Below are positions 1 through 13,262 of a stretch of 64,000 nucleotides of DNA, in pieces. The translations under genes and the position numbers were made by a program. The DNA is from Flaccisagitta enflata (Eukaryota; Chaetognatha; Sagittoidea; Aphragmophora), in NCBI GenBank assembly GCA_965153355.1, contig OZ231128.1:8184001-8248000 (forward strand). Direction: 5' to 3'. The notes below the pieces were generated by a model, which was not told where the DNA came from, made no database searches, and was given only the letters and a program-made list of their open reading frames with translations. Positions within the stretch are counted from its first letter, which is position 1. The number at the start of each line of letters is the position of its first letter.

Positions 1-121
1 TGCAAGAAAATGATTTTGAACTGTATTTCCAAGACACGCAATGCATAATATAGAAGACGCTGCTAGCAGTGGTTCTGAAGCGCATTATCCCTTTTCGAAA
101 CTGATACCATCCGATCCCGCT

Positions 122-1020
<899 letters not shown>

Positions 1021-2350
1021 ACAGCCCTCTAGATAGGTGGGTTAAGTGTTATAAAATGGCGTTAGGTGCTAATTTGATAGACTGTGTAGATGGGTTGAGT
1101 GGGATGAAGTGGCGTTATTCATTTTGTTTTGTTTTTTCACCAGGGTGGGATTGGATGGACTGTGTAGGTGGGTTGAGTGGGAGGAAGTGGCGTTAGGTGT
1201 TTTTCCATCAGGGTGGGATGTGATAGACTGTGTAGGTGGGTTGAGTGGGATGCAGAGGCGTATTTTTCCCCATCAGTTTGGGATTTGATGGACTGTGTAG
1301 GACTGTACAGTGCGGCTCAAAAAAAAGTTTTAGGTAGTATTAAATCCTATTTTATAGCTATAGACATAACCTTTTAATTATTTTTTCTTTATCATCTATA
1401 ACTTAGACTACAATACTTGAATGAACCTTCACAGTTTGATTAGAAAGTGAAAAATGGCGCGGTATAAAAAAAAACAAGTTGCAAGGGTGTTTTTGAGGTT
1501 TCATCACCTAAATGCCTTAAAGTCCATCGAAAGCGAGCACTTAACTGCTCAACTGTGGGCCAGAACCATAAAAAATCCATGACCATTTGAAAGCTCTGTG
1601 AAAAATCTTCCAAATGGGATGTTGCTGGTCATTGTAGCTTTATTCGTTTAGAAATGGCAAAGGTTTGAAGAAAAAAATCACTGATTGAAAAAAGTGCTCA
1701 TTTCATGTTTTACCAATGAACAATTTTAGACTTTCCATTTTTGACAATGATGCAGCTCAAGATTATCTTGGCTCCTCTTTATCCATAAGCAAATTGAAGA
1801 GTTTCAAATCTTCTTCAAAATGGCGCCAAGTACAAATTTTTAACTCAATATGTTTAACTTTTGTTTTAGAATAAAGATAAGCCATGAAAATCACATGGTA
1901 GATTTCCAAATTATTTACCACTCGTCTTCATCCTAACGCCATTTCTAAACAGATAGAGCTAGGACATCCAGCGACGTCTCATTTGAAAGGTCTTTCGCAA
2001 AGCTTCAAAATGGTCATGGATTTTGCTAAGTTTTTCCCATTGCTTGGATGTGTAACACTGACAAACAAGCAATTCGATTTTTTTTGTTACCAAAGTTAGC
2101 TTTTTTCCCAACAGATTTTTGGGACATCAACTACAAACTTCTGTTACTTTCAAACGGTTTGACCGTTGTAATTGTGCTTTGCGGCATATGCTTCATTTTT
2201 TGAAACTCTTTAATTCTATCATAGATTTTTTAAAAATCTATCAATAGATACCTGCAATATAACATGTAAAAGACCTAAAACTTTTTTTTGAGCCGCACTG
2301 TAGGTGGGTTGAATGGTACAAAGGGGCTTGTTTTTTTTTCTCAGCAGAGT
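1021..2350. repeat. Tandem repeat, about 75-80 bp, interrupted by element A
   Basis: Units of GACTGTGTAGGTGGGTTGAG plus TGGGATGAAGTGGCGTTA at 1070, 1150, 1220 and 1290, resuming at 2303 after the insertion. Confidence 0.8.
1308..2300. mobile_element. Palindromic Tc1/mariner-type element A, copy 1
   Basis: Bounded by inverted CAGTGCGGCTCAAAAAAAAG ends, extended by TTTTAGG, and flanked by TA on both sides (1306-1307, 2301-2302). Removing it restores the 75-bp tandem repeat unit around it, so the insertion point is secure. The two halves are diverged inverted arms: left has TTTATTCGTTTAGAAATGG near 1640, right has the inverse CCATTTCTAAACAGATAGAG near 1942. No transposase is visible. Confidence 0.85.
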
Positions 2351-2667
2351 GGGATTTGACTGTGTCCCACTCCTACTTCCTTACGCATTTTACCATGCTC
2401 TCTTTAAATGCTCCTTTGCTTTGTCATGCTCTCCTTCACGACTCTCCGTCCTGCTATTCATCATACTCTCTCAATACTCTGCTTTTGTCTCGCTCTAATT
2501 GAGCGGCTTTTGATTCTATTCCCCCTCTGCCTTTGATGTTATTCCCCTTGACATGTCGTGGCGCGTTAGAAAATTTATGATTTTCTTCCCCACAGAGCTA
2601 TAAAAGAGTATATTATAGGTTTGAATAGTGCTAAATTGTGTTGTAGTAATCAAATTTTACCCTTTGG
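2351..2667. other. Pyrimidine-rich degenerate repeat and AT-rich spacer
   Basis: 2385-2480 holds degenerate ATGCTCTCC-type units related to the minisatellite at 4.3-6.2 kb; the rest is featureless. Confidence 0.5.
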
Positions 2668-2669
2668 TA

Positions 2670-4199
2670 CAGTAGATGTCGTCTTGACTTGGCAATACGG
2701 GGGAATTTATTACAGGAAGACAAAAAAACCTATGAGACTGATATTTGGAATGTAAACTAATAAAAGTATGCTTTGTTGCCCATCGGCGTTGGTTGCCATG
2801 GAAACATGTTTCCATGTATTTACCCTAAAGTATCAATATTTTGAGAAATTTTTTGAGGGAACATTGTTTAAAATAAAATTTGCTACAACTTTCCCACAAT
2901 ATGTTCTTAAAGAATATTGCTCGTTTGGCGGTTGCTAGGGAGCATCACAGGGCTGTCATACATAGTTACACTCCCTAGCAACGGCTAAACAAGTAATATT
3001 CTGACAGAACATATTGTGGGAAAGTTGTTGCAATTTTTTTTAAAAGAATGTTCCCTCAAAAAATTTAGATAGTTTTGCGTAAATACATGAAAATGTTTTT
3101 CCATGGCAACCAACACCCATGGGCAATACAGTGCGGCTCAAAAAAAAGTTTTAGGTCTTTTACATGTTATATTGCAGGTATCTATTGATAGATTTTTTAA
3201 AAATCTATGATAGAATTAAAGAGTTTCAAAATATGAAGCATATGCCGCAAAGCACAATCACGACGGTCAAACCGTTTGAAAGTAACAGAAGTTTGTAGTT
3301 GATGTCCCAAAAATCTGTTGGGAAAAAAGCTAACTTTGGCAACAAAAAAAATCAAATTGCTTGTTTGTCAGTGTTTCACATACAAGCAATGGGAAAAACT
3401 TAGCAAAATCCATGACCATTATGAAGCTTTGCGAAAGACCTTTCAAATGAGACGTCGCTGGATGTCCTAGCTCTATCTGTTTAGAAATGGCGTTAGGATG
3501 AAGACGAGTGGTAAATAATTTGGAAATCTACCATGTGATTTTCATGGCTTATCTTTATTCTAAAATAAAAGTTAAACATATTGAGTTAAAAATTTGTACT
3601 TGGCGCCATTTTGAAGAAGATTTGAAACTCTTCAATTTGCTTATGGATAAAGAGGAGCCAAGATAATCTTGAGCTGCATCATTGTCAAAAATGGAAAGTC
3701 TAAAATTGTTCATTGGAAAAACATGAAATGAGCACTTTTTTCAATCAGTGATTTTTTTGCCATTTCTAAACGAATAAAGCTACAATGACCAGCAACATCC
3801 CATTTGGAAGATTTTTCACAGAGCTTTCAAATGGTCATGGATTCTTTATGGTTCTGGCCCACAGTTGAGCAGTTAAGTGCTCACTTTCGATGGACTTTAA
3901 GGCATTTAGGTGATGAAACCTCAAAAACACCCTTGCAACTTGTTTTTTTTTATACCGCGCCATTTTTCACTTTCTAATCAAACTGTGAAGGTTCATTCAA
4001 GTATTGTAGTCTAAATTATAGATGATAAAGAAAAAATGATTAAAAGGTTATGTCTATAGCTATAATATAGGATTTAACACTACCTAAAACTTTTTTTTGA
4101 GCCGCACTGTAGAGCATATTCAAAATATCAATCTCTCAAGTATATTTGTTTGCTTGTAGTAAATTCCCCCATATTTCCAAGTCTAGACGACATCTACTG
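2670..4199. mobile_element. Palindromic Tc1/mariner-type element B, split by element A copy 2
   Basis: Ends CAGTAGATGTCGTC and its inverse with TA duplications at 2668-2669 and 4200-4201. The inverted arms (about 270 bp) share TTGGTTGCCATGGAAAC, GGGAACATT and GTTGCTAGGGAG blocks. The right arm is interrupted at 3129-4109 by element A. Without that insertion it is about 550 bp. Confidence 0.82.
3129..4109. mobile_element. Palindromic Tc1/mariner-type element A, copy 2 (inverted relative to copy 1)
   Basis: Same 27-bp terminal repeats as 1308-2300, TA on both sides (3127-3128, 4110-4111). Its interior is the reverse complement of copy 1 with only scattered differences, so the two are recent relatives. 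It sits inside the right arm of element B. Confidence 0.85.
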
Positions 4200-4429
4200 T
4201 ACTACTAAAAGAATTAAATCTTCAAATTTTTTTTTTTCAAGCTTTTGATTTTTTCCCCATCTCCAAACCCTTTGATTTTACTCTCCCCTACCGGGGCAGA
4301 AATACTCAACTTGATACACACCTGCTTTGTTATGCTCTTCTGTAGCTCTCCATAATGGTCTCCTTTATGCTCTTCTAACACTTTCCATTCTGCTCTTTGT
4401 TATGCTCTCCTGTAGCTCTCCACCTTTTT

Positions 4430-5055
4430 GGGCAGCGGCCCCAAAGGGCCGATGTCCTGTAGGACACAGGGGTGAATTTCCAGACGTCCGTACGTACGTC
4501 CGTACGTCCCCCCCCCGAGGCCCCTCTCAGACCCCAAATCAGCCCTCTCAAGCCCAAAATCAGCCCTCTCAAGCCCAAAATCAGCCCTCTCAGGCCCAAA
4601 ATCAGCCCTCTCAAGCCCAAAATCAGCCCTCTCAAGCCCAAAATCAGCCCTCTCAGGCCCAAAATCAGACCTCTCAGACTCAAAATCAGCCCTCTCAGGC
4701 CCAAAATCAGCTCTTTCAGCTCCAAAATTAGCTCCAAATTAGCCCCAAATCAGCCCTCTCAAGCCCCAAATCAGCCCTCTCAAGCCCAAAATCAGCTCTC
4801 CCAGGCCCAAAATCAGTCCTCTCAGGCCCAAAATCAGCCCTTTCAGCTCCAAAATTAGCTCTCTAATACCCTAAATCAGCCTTGTCAGGCTCAGAATCAA
4901 GCATGTCAGCCCTTTAATGTGCCTTCTAAGGACGTCTGGAAATTCACCCCTGTGTCCTACAGGACATCGGCCCTTTGGGGCCGCTGCCCTGCTCTTACTA
5001 TACTTCTTCAGCTGATCACTCCTAGCAGGGCATCGGGTACCGCTGACCATGTGCG
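4430..5055. mobile_element. Foldback element with minisatellite core (GCAGCGGCC family), copy 1
   Basis: Inverted arms of about 62 bp (GGGCAGCGGCCCCAAAGGG ... AGACGTC) enclose about 15 units of a roughly 20-bp repeat GCCCAAAATCAGCCCTCTCA. The right side continues outward into GGTACCGCTGACCAT. It interrupts the 70-bp minisatellite. Confidence 0.75.
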
Positions 5056-5546
5056 ATCCTTGGATGACTAGTTCTCCCTCATGCTCTTCTAACACTTTCA
5101 GTTATGCTCTTTGTTATGCTCTCTTGTAGCTCTCCATCCTGGTCTCCCTCATGCTCTCTAAACACTTTCAATTAAGCTCTTTGTTATGATCTCCTGTAGC
5201 TCTCCATCATGTTCTCCCTCATGCTCTCGTAACACTTTTCATTAAGCTCTTTGAGTCTTTGTTATGCTCACCTGTAGCTCTCCATCGTGTTCTTCCTCAT
5301 GCTCTCTTAACACTTTCTATTAAGCTCTTTGTTATGCTCTCCTGTATCTCTCCATCTTGTTCTTTCTCATGCTCTCTTAACACTTTCCATTATGCTCTTT
5401 GTTATGCTCTCCTGTAGCTCTCCAATTTGCTTTCCATCATGCTCTCCTAACACTTTCCATTATGCTCTTTGTTAAGCTCTCCTCTGGCTCTCCATCTTGT
5501 TCTTCCTTATGCTCTCTTAAAACTTTCCATTAAGCTTTTTGTTAAG

Positions 5547-5853
5547 TAGGGTGGTTCAGAAGTGGGTCAAATTTTGTATATTGATATTCTTGAGCCCTTT
5601 GCACATATGTCCAATAAAAGAAGGATTTCTCACAAGCTGGGGTGTGAAATCAAACAAGAAACCTTGTCGGCAAAACTATAGGGTTGCTATGGAGATTTTT
5701 TTATTGCCATAGGAAGCCTATAGTTTTGCCGCCATGGTTTAATCTTCAAATTCAGACCTCTACTGGTGGGAAAACCTTATTTTTTGGTACATTTATGCAA
5801 AAAACTAGAGTATATCATTTTTTGAAATTTGACCCTATTTCGTGACCACCCTA
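5547..5853. mobile_element. hAT-type miniature element
   Basis: Ends TAGGGTGGTTC and GACCACCCTA, flanked on both sides by TTGTTAAG (8 bp). Deleting the element and one duplication restores the 70-bp minisatellite unit exactly. No coding capacity in 307 bp. Confidence 0.85.
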
Positions 5854-6690
5854 TTGTTAAGCTCTCCTGTAGCTCGCTATCTCCTTCGCCCTCATGTTCT
5901 CTTTACACTTTCCATTATGCTCTTTGTTATATTCTTCTTTAGTTCTCCATCTTGTCCTCCCTCATGCTGTCCAAACACTTTCCATTATGCTCTTTGTTAT
6001 GTTCTCCTGTGGCTCTTCCCCTTTCTCCATCATGCTCTCTTTACACTTTCCATTATGCTCTTTGTTATGCTCTCCTGTTGCTCTCCAACTTGTTCTTCCT
6101 CATGCTCTCTTAACACTTTCCATTATGCTCTTTGTTATGCTCTCCTGTAGCTCTCCATCTTGTTCTCCCTCAGGCTCTCCTAACACTTTTCATTATGCTC
6201 TTCCTTATGCTCTCCATATGTTCCGTGTTTCGCTCTCCATCTGCTCCACGTTGTGCTCTCCATCTACTCCAGGTTACACTTTTCATTTGCTCCCGGTTAT
6301 GCCTTCCATCTGCTCCTAGTTATGCTCTCCATCTGCTCCTTGTCATGCTCTTCATCTACTACCCAATATGCTCTCCATCTTCTCCCCACATTATACATTT
6401 GCTTCTCGTTATGCTCTCTATCTGCTCCGTGTTACACTCTCCATCTACTCCCGATTATGCTCTCCATCTGCTCCTCGTTATGCTCTCCATCTGCTTCTCA
6501 ATACACTCTCTATCTGCTTCTCGTTATGTTCTCTATCTGCTTCTTGTCATGCTCTCCATTTGCTCCCCGTTTAGCTCTCCATCTGCTCCCCATTACGCTC
6601 TTCCATCTTGGCCATAAATATAAGAACAGTTGGTGTATAAGTTGGTTTATTGACTAGAAGTGAGCAACAAACATATCAGACTGCATCTAA

Positions 6691-7299
6691 TACTATCTTA
6701 GAAATGAATATACGGACAGCTGTTTATAGTCATAGCGCGCTTAATTTTTGTCTTAGAACATTCGTTTTTTTTAGAAATGCGCGTCTTCGAAAGATCTAGC
6801 GATCTAGACCAAGCCCAATGCTGTATCTTTATTCGTTTAGAAATGAGAGCCGAAAGAGTAAAACGTTTGCTTTTCGAATTTGGAAGAAAATGGCGGAAAA
6901 TTTTCATCATACCCATCGGCGCCATCTGGGCTCGTTGCCTCCGGGATTTTTCTTTTTTACTTCGGTTTTTTTACAATGCCTCTGGAAAAAACACATTTCC
7001 CTAGATACCAAAGGGACAATTATCACTTTAAGGGGTGGAGGCCTCAGTTTACTTGCAATCAGACAAGGGGGCAACTTCAAAAGAAGGGCTGAAAAGAATT
7101 GCGCTAAAGGTTTGGGAGAAGATCACTCCAGATTACTTGGCGTCACTCTACGATTCAATGCCACGCCGAATGCAAGCAGTGGTCGATGCCCAAGGCAAAC
7201 ATATAAAGTATTAGGCGTTTTTCAACATATTCATGTACTTTTCTAGTCAATAAATGAACTTTTTTATCAAGTGTCCGTATATTTATTTCTAAGATAGTA
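6691..7299 (+). mobile_element. Tc1-like element, inner copy
   Basis: Bounded by inverted TACTATCTTAGAAAT, continuing AATATACGGACA. The arms and ends are related to the outer element, so both are members of one family nested head to head. It contains the transposase relic listed separately. Confidence 0.75.
7000..7214 (+). pseudogene. Tc1 transposase relic
   Basis: QRDNYHFK near 7008 corresponds to the QQDN(D)PKH box, and WRPQFTCNQ (from 7036) to WPPQSPDLNP of Tc1 transposases, with the DDE spacing deleted. After a frameshift the C-terminus is intact from 7086: LKVWEKITPDYLASLYDSMP then RRMQAVVDAQGKHIKY and TAG at 7212. Catalytic residues are lost, so it is dead. Confidence 0.78.
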
Positions 7300-7781
7300 G
7301 TATGACCATGTTGGGCATCCACCATCGCCTGCATTCACTTTGGCATTGACTCATAGAGAGACTGGAGGTACTCTGGAGCGATGTGGTTTCAAACCATCTA
7401 TGCGATTCATTTCATCCCTGCTTTGCATGTTGTTTTCCCCTGTTTCTGCGGCTTTTCGTTTGAATCTTTGAAATCTCAATTGGATTGAGATAAAAATTGA
7501 TGTGGGCTAAACCTATACGAGCTTAACTCGTCGATCTTGTAGTATATTTGGTGCACCATTCTTCATAAACTAAGAAAGATTTGCCCAACCACACGCGCAA
7601 AAAGCAAATGTTTTATTCATTTGGCTCTCATTTCTAAACGAATAAAGATACAGGAACCAGCTTGATCTCATTTGATAGATTTTTTGAAGACGCAAAATTT
7701 GAAAAAAAAACATCTCTCTACGATTAAAATGAAGCGAGTTATGAAATGTTAAAGCTGTTCTTATATTTATGGCCAAGATGG

Positions 7782-7965
7782 TACATCTGCTCCTTGTTAT
7801 GCTCTCCATCTTCTCCTCGTTATGCTCTCCATCTGCTCCTCGTTATGCTCTCCATCTGCTTTCTATTGTGCTCTCCATCTGCTCCTCAGTTTGCTCTCCA
7901 TCTGGTTCCGTAATGCTCTCCATCTGCTCCACGTTACGCTCTCCATCCTTGTGTTCGTCATGCAA
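7782..7965. repeat. 23-bp minisatellite, continuation
   Basis: TTATGCTCTCCATCTGCTCC units continue on the far side of the Tc1-like insertion. Confidence 0.85.
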
Positions 7966-8042
7966 CGTCAAATGCTGAGCTTCCGTGAAAAATGCATGAC
8001 AAAGTTGCCCTCGTCAAAAGAAAAATTGATCGCCTGTCTATA

Positions 8043-8044
<2 letters not shown>

Positions 8045-8077
<33 letters not shown>

Positions 8078-8239
8078 ATGTTCCACTGTCCTTCTCTGGG
8101 TTCTCCAGGCGTGGTTGCTATGGCGACGGAGCGCCTCCCCTGCACGCGCGCTGCTCCTGACTGACTTTCTGAAGCTGCTGCCGCTTTCTGACGCGGCTTC
8201 ATGACGTCACTCAAAAACAACAAAAACGGAAGCTGCCAA

Positions 8240-8274
<35 letters not shown>

Positions 8275-8275
8275 T
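8045..8275. promoter_or_regulatory. GC-rich island with X-box-like and CRE-like motifs between CT tracts
   Basis: Between CT runs at 8045-8078 and 8241-8260 lies a CpG-rich segment with GTTGCTATGGCGAC (about 8112-8125, resembling the RFX X-box palindrome) and TGACGTCA (about 8202-8209, CREB/ATF site). It could be a promoter or enhancer; no transcript is defined nearby. Confidence 0.35.
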
Positions 8276-8790
8276 TAAAAGAAAGGAATTATGACAAGTA
8301 ATGAGACAGGATACTATAAACAGACAAGTAAAGGAGTGGAGAACAATAAATGTCAAGCGCTTCTCTGAAAAGATTGGTGATAATTGGAATAAAACAAACG
8401 ATTCGTGATTCGTGACACTTGATTTGCTACTTTGAATCCCGATGTCAAATGAAAAAGAAAGCGAAGGAGTAATGAATATAATAATTAATATGGTAAAAGA
8501 GACGAGAACAATCGATGTTCGATGCGTCAATAAGAGAACAACAACAAACGTGCCTGATATTGCGTGAAAAAAAAAACGAAATATAAACAAACTGGGTACC
8601 ACACTAATAAACAACTGCATCAACTTTAAACAACGTTACAATTGCAAAAGTGACGGCAACGGTCATCGTGTGGTTTTTGGGTTCACTTGCTCACTTGCCT
8701 TGCTCATTTGATTATATTGTACTTGGATCTACTTTCGTGACGAATTGTGCAAGCTCGGCATCGCTGTTTTTATCGTATAAGAATCACATT
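8276..8790. other. Unique AT-rich sequence
   Basis: No convincing gene, repeat or inverted structure seen. Confidence 0.5.
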
Positions 8791-8975
<185 letters not shown>

Positions 8976-10195
8976 TTGTTGGCTTAGTCTAACCAGCGCC
9001 ATTTCATCATACTACCTTTCATTCTTTTCACACAGGCAATGATTTTAGAATTGATCAGTTTGTGTTTCAACGAACGTAGTAAATTTAGAACATTAACAAT
9101 GTAATTAATCATCATGCAGAAGCCCAAAGTAACTACTTCAAAGACTACTACAAATCGTCATAAACGTTTTACTCCCTTTTAGCTCTCGATTTAACCAAAA
9201 TTAACAAATCACCGTTTTAAAAGAACTCAAACAAACAATCAATCAATCAATCAATCAATCCATTTAATTCGCCGACATTCCGCAGTCATTTTCTTTTTAA
9301 GCACAGCTCTTTAAAAAAAAACCAACTTAGATTTCTCTGCAAAAATATTATCATTATCATTACGCTAATTTTTTCGCTTTTAACGTAGATTAAGTCCGAT
9401 TTTACTCATTTAGAGATATCTCGTCCATATCTGCCAAAACTTATCTACTCCTGTTTTCTCAATAAGAAAAAACAAACGAAACGAAACAAAAAAACTGATT
9501 GTTTATTTTGCTCTCGTAAACGCGCAAACAGAGACTTGAGTCAGAGCTGAGTCAGGACTGAGTCAGGACTGAGTCAGGACTGAGTCAGGACTTGCTGCAG
9601 TCGTGAAGACAACGCGAATCGCAACTAAAGTTACTCTAAATTGACGCCTCAACGATGAATGGTGAAAAAAAAACGGTTTTAAAACATATCTTGATGTCAT
9701 AATTAAATCCCTTGCAAGTCGAGAAAAGTGATTCGAATTCTACGTTAATTGGGGCACATGTTATCTATGCTGTATAGCAATGATTTGCATACAGCGTTAA
9801 ATCGGCCGCTTATGTCAGGAAATTGGACATTTCGAGATTTGCCCGATTCTCGTTCAGCTCAATGAAGCCATTTAAGGACATTTCAGCTTAGCTCAATTGA
9901 GGACACTCAACAAAAACCATCTCTAACGTTTACTCCGCTCATTCTCCAATTATAACCTGAGAACAGGTTCTTCATCATGAAAAAGGATACCTAAAGTTAT
10001 CGGCCAAAAGGTGTCCTTTTTAACATCCGTAACTTGGAACTTTTTGTTTATAAATCTATCATGTGACCATGAATTCAAAAACGACCTTTGATGCGTCTTC
10101 AGTCATTTAGAGAATAAAAGCAATTGAGTCAAGTAAATGTGATTTTGCTGCTCTTTGGGAGCAATGAGGCCCCCACAGAGGGTCATTTCGTGCTA
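8976..10195. other. Unique AT-rich sequence with small repeats
   Basis: Holds a short CAAT run (9235-9262) and the TGAGTCA array listed separately; otherwise nothing recognised. Confidence 0.5.
9537..9587. promoter_or_regulatory. Five TGAGTCA (AP-1-type) sites at 11-bp spacing
   Basis: TGAGTCA occurs at 9537, 9548, 9559, 9570 and 9581. The 11-bp unit CTGAGTCAGGA is a tandem repeat; binding is inferred only from the consensus. Confidence 0.4.
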
Positions 10196-10199
10196 CACC

Positions 10200-10910
10200 A
10201 TCTAATGAGAACCACAACCACACTTACCATTTCCAAACACCTCATCCACTCTGAGCTTCATCTCTGAGCAACACCATGACCACCATTTTCAAATACCTCA
10301 ATCACCATTTCCAAACACCTCAACCACCATTTCCAAACACCTGAACCATCGTTTCCAAACACCTCAACCACCATTTCCAAACACCTTAACCACCATTTCC
10401 CAACATGTCAACCACCATTTCCAAACACCTCAACTACCATATTCAAACACCTCAACCACCATTTCCAAACACCTCAACCACCATTTCCAAACACCTCAAC
10501 CCCCATTACCAAACACCTCAACCATCATTTCTAAACACCTCAACCACGTCTCAAAACACCTCAACCACCATTTCCAAACACCTCAACCACCATTTCCAAA
10601 CACCTCAACCACATCTCAAAACACCTCAACCACCATTTCCAAACACCTCAACCACCATTTCCAAACACTTCAACCACCATTTCCTAACACCTAAACCACA
10701 AACCACCATTTCCAAACACCTCAACCACCATTTTCAAACACCCAAACCACCATTTCCAAACACCACAACCATCATTTCCAATCACCTCAACCACCATTTC
10801 CAAACAACTCAACCACTCTGAGCAACACCACTACCACCATTTCCAAACACCTCAACCACCATCTCCAAACACCTCAGCCACCATTTCCAAATCACCGAAA
10901 CTCCATAAAC
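10200..10910. repeat. 22-bp minisatellite
   Basis: About 30 units of CACCTCAACCACCATTTCCA plus AA. The His/Pro/Thr-rich frame is a repeat artefact. Confidence 0.92.
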
Positions 10911-11639
10911 TCTGTTGGGGTCCATCTGGTTGATGCGTTAAGCGAGTTTCCTGTTACTTTCAATCATCGATTTGTCGTCTCCTGTAATTACACTCAGTCA
11001 CGCACCATCGCCGCCGCTGTCACCGCCTCCGTCTTCATATCCACTGCCGACACCGCTTCCGTCTCTGTCGCATTTGCTGCCGCCGCCGCTGTCACCGCCT
11101 CCGTCTTCATTTCCACTGACGTTGCCGTTACCAAGGTCGGGCGATAGGTATTGGGTATTGCATTGGGTTTACAATATTCTTAAGTATTGGGTTTACCCAA
11201 TACTTACTCTGTTTATTGTGAATTTCTCAATATAATACAATTCATAACAATTTTTTTTAAAAAATAGTAAAAAGTTAAAAGAAAAAAAAAGTAAAATGGT
11301 AAAATGGTAAAAAAAAAATGAAGTACTTGATACAAAAAAAGTTAAAAAGAAGCAAAAACTGAGAATAAGACCAAAGAAGGGGGATAATAAAAGAAAGCAA
11401 CCAACTGACTGAAAAAGAAAAAGAGAGAGCAAAAAGAAGATCAATTTTTTGGTCTTTTGTCCTTCAAGAGTTAATCCTCAGCCAGTGAAAACAAGTGACT
11501 GAAGGAGATCTATTTTCTGGTCTTTTGCTTAAGAGGTAATCCTTGGCCAGTGAATACAGGTGACTGAAGGAGATTGATTTTACAGGAAGTACTTTGAGGT
11601 ATACATCTTAGTCAAAATAATCATGTGACTATTTGAGGG

Positions 11640-11640
<1 letters not shown>
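10911..11640. other. GC triplet-rich then A-rich spacer
   Basis: 10985-11130 has CCGCCGCTGTCACCGCCTCC-type units. 11230-11440 is A-rich. Two copies of a 65-bp unit (TTTTCTGGTCTTTTG ... CAGGTGACTGAAGGAGAT) lie at 11440-11575. Confidence 0.55.
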
Positions 11641-11720
<80 letters not shown>

Positions 11721-12010
11721 GAGAGAAAGAGAGAAAGAGAGAAAGAGAAAGAGAGAGAGAGTCAAATAGACAGATAAATAGACAGACAGACAGATAATGA
11801 CAGAAAGACAGATACAGACAGACAGAGAAAGACAAACAGACAGACAGAAACAGACAGAAAGAAAAAGACACCAAACAGACAGAGACAAACAGAAACAGAC
11901 AAACATAAACAGACAAACAGACACAGACAGTAATAGACAGACAGAGACGGACAGAAACAGACAGACAAGGACAGCCAGAAACACAGACAGATAGACAGAT
12001 AGAGAAAGAG
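11641..12010. repeat. AG and GACA microsatellite
   Basis: AG run to 11760, then irregular ACAGACAGAC to 12010. Confidence 0.95.
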
Positions 12011-12425
12011 AGAGAGAGAGAAATAGAAAAAAAGAGAGACCAATAGACAAAAAGAAGCAAAAAAAGTTTTTTCATACATTAAGAATAAGAATAAGATTTA
12101 TATAGTCCATTTGTTTATAAAAAAAAACTGAAAAAATTTTTTATAGCAACTTAAGCATAATATTGTTAAGTATTGTATACAATTTTTAAAAGTATTGTAT
12201 TGTTTTGGTATTATATTGTATTGGCCCAATACTTTGAAATATTGTATAGTGTATTGTATTGTATAGAAAAATGCAGAATCGCCCGGCCCGTCACTGCCAT
12301 GTTTATTGTCACTGCATCTTCATGGTCACTGCTACCGCTACTGTCTTCATCATTCTTGTTGTCACCATCGCTGCCTCTGTCTCTGTCTACATTGTCACTG
12401 ACACTATATGGTATCTGCTACCGCT
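12011..12425. other. TATTGTATTG-rich spacer
   Basis: Repeated AGTATTGTAT words (12170-12265), also seen at 11150-11215; then degenerate GTCACTGC repeats. No gene. Confidence 0.5.
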
Positions 12426-12631
12426 GCCGTCATTGTCATCATCATCGTCATCATAATCATCATTAACATTATCATCATCACCATCATCATCCATCATCAC
12501 CATCCATCATCACCATCCATCATCATCATTATCCATCATCGTCATTGTCATCATCATCATCATTATCATTATCCATCATCGTCATTGTCATCATCATCAT
12601 CATCATCAATATCATTATCGTTATCATCATT

Positions 12632-12663
<32 letters not shown>

Positions 12664-13262
12664 CATCATCATCATTATCACCATCACCATCATCATCACT
12701 ATCACCATCATCGTCATCATCATCATTATCATCATCATCATCATCATCATCATCAATTTTCATCATCAGGAGAAGAAGAAGATGAAAAAGTAGTAGAAGA
12801 AGAAGAAGGCGAAGAAGAAGAAGAAGGCGAAGAAGAAGAAGAAGAAGAAGAAAAAGAAGATGAAGAAGAAGAAGAAGAAGAAGAAGAAGAAGAAGAAGAA
12901 GAAGAAGAAGAAGAAGAAGAAGAAGAAGAAGAAGAAGAAGAAGAAGAAGAAGAAGAAGAAGAAGCAGAAGGAAAAGAAGAAGGAATAGAAGAAGAAAAAA
13001 TAGAAGAAGAACGATTAGAAGAAGAAGGAATAGAAGAAGAAGCAGAAGAAGAAGAAGAAGAAGAAGAAGAAGAAGAAGAAGAAGAAGAAGAAGAAGAAGA
13101 AGAAGAAGAAGAAGAAGAAGAAGAAGAAGGAAAAGAAGATGGAATAGAAGTAGAAAAAATAGAAGAAGAACGAATGGAAGAAGAAGAAGAAGAAGCAGAA
13201 AAAGAAAAAGAAAAAGAAAAAGAAAAAGAAAAAGAAAAAGAAAAAGAAGAGGAAGAGGAAGA
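12426..13262. repeat. CAT then GAA trinucleotide tracts
   Basis: ATC repeats to 12768 switch directly to GAA/GAAAAA repeats to 13262. All frames here are low-complexity artefacts. Confidence 0.95.

Larger units (their letters stand above)
4325..6602. repeat. 70-bp minisatellite passing into 23-bp minisatellite
   Basis: Units built on ATGCTCTTTGTTATGCTCTC, CTGTAGCTCTCCATCTTG and TAACACTTTCCATT repeat every 70 bp at 4325-4425, 5070-5546 and 5855-6250. From about 6190 the period changes to 23 bp (GTTATGCTCTCCATCTGCTC plus CTC). Interrupted by a foldback and a hAT element. Confidence 0.88.
6603..7781. mobile_element. Tc1-like element, outer copy with transposase remnant
   Basis: Inverted ends CCATCTTGGCCATAAATATA interrupt a 23-bp minisatellite. 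On the minus strand near 7395-7305 a decayed frame reads APEYLQSLYESMP, a stop, then MQAMVDAQHGHT, the C-terminus of Tc1-type transposases. A second Tc1 relic (6691-7299) sits inside it in the opposite orientation. Confidence 0.75.
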
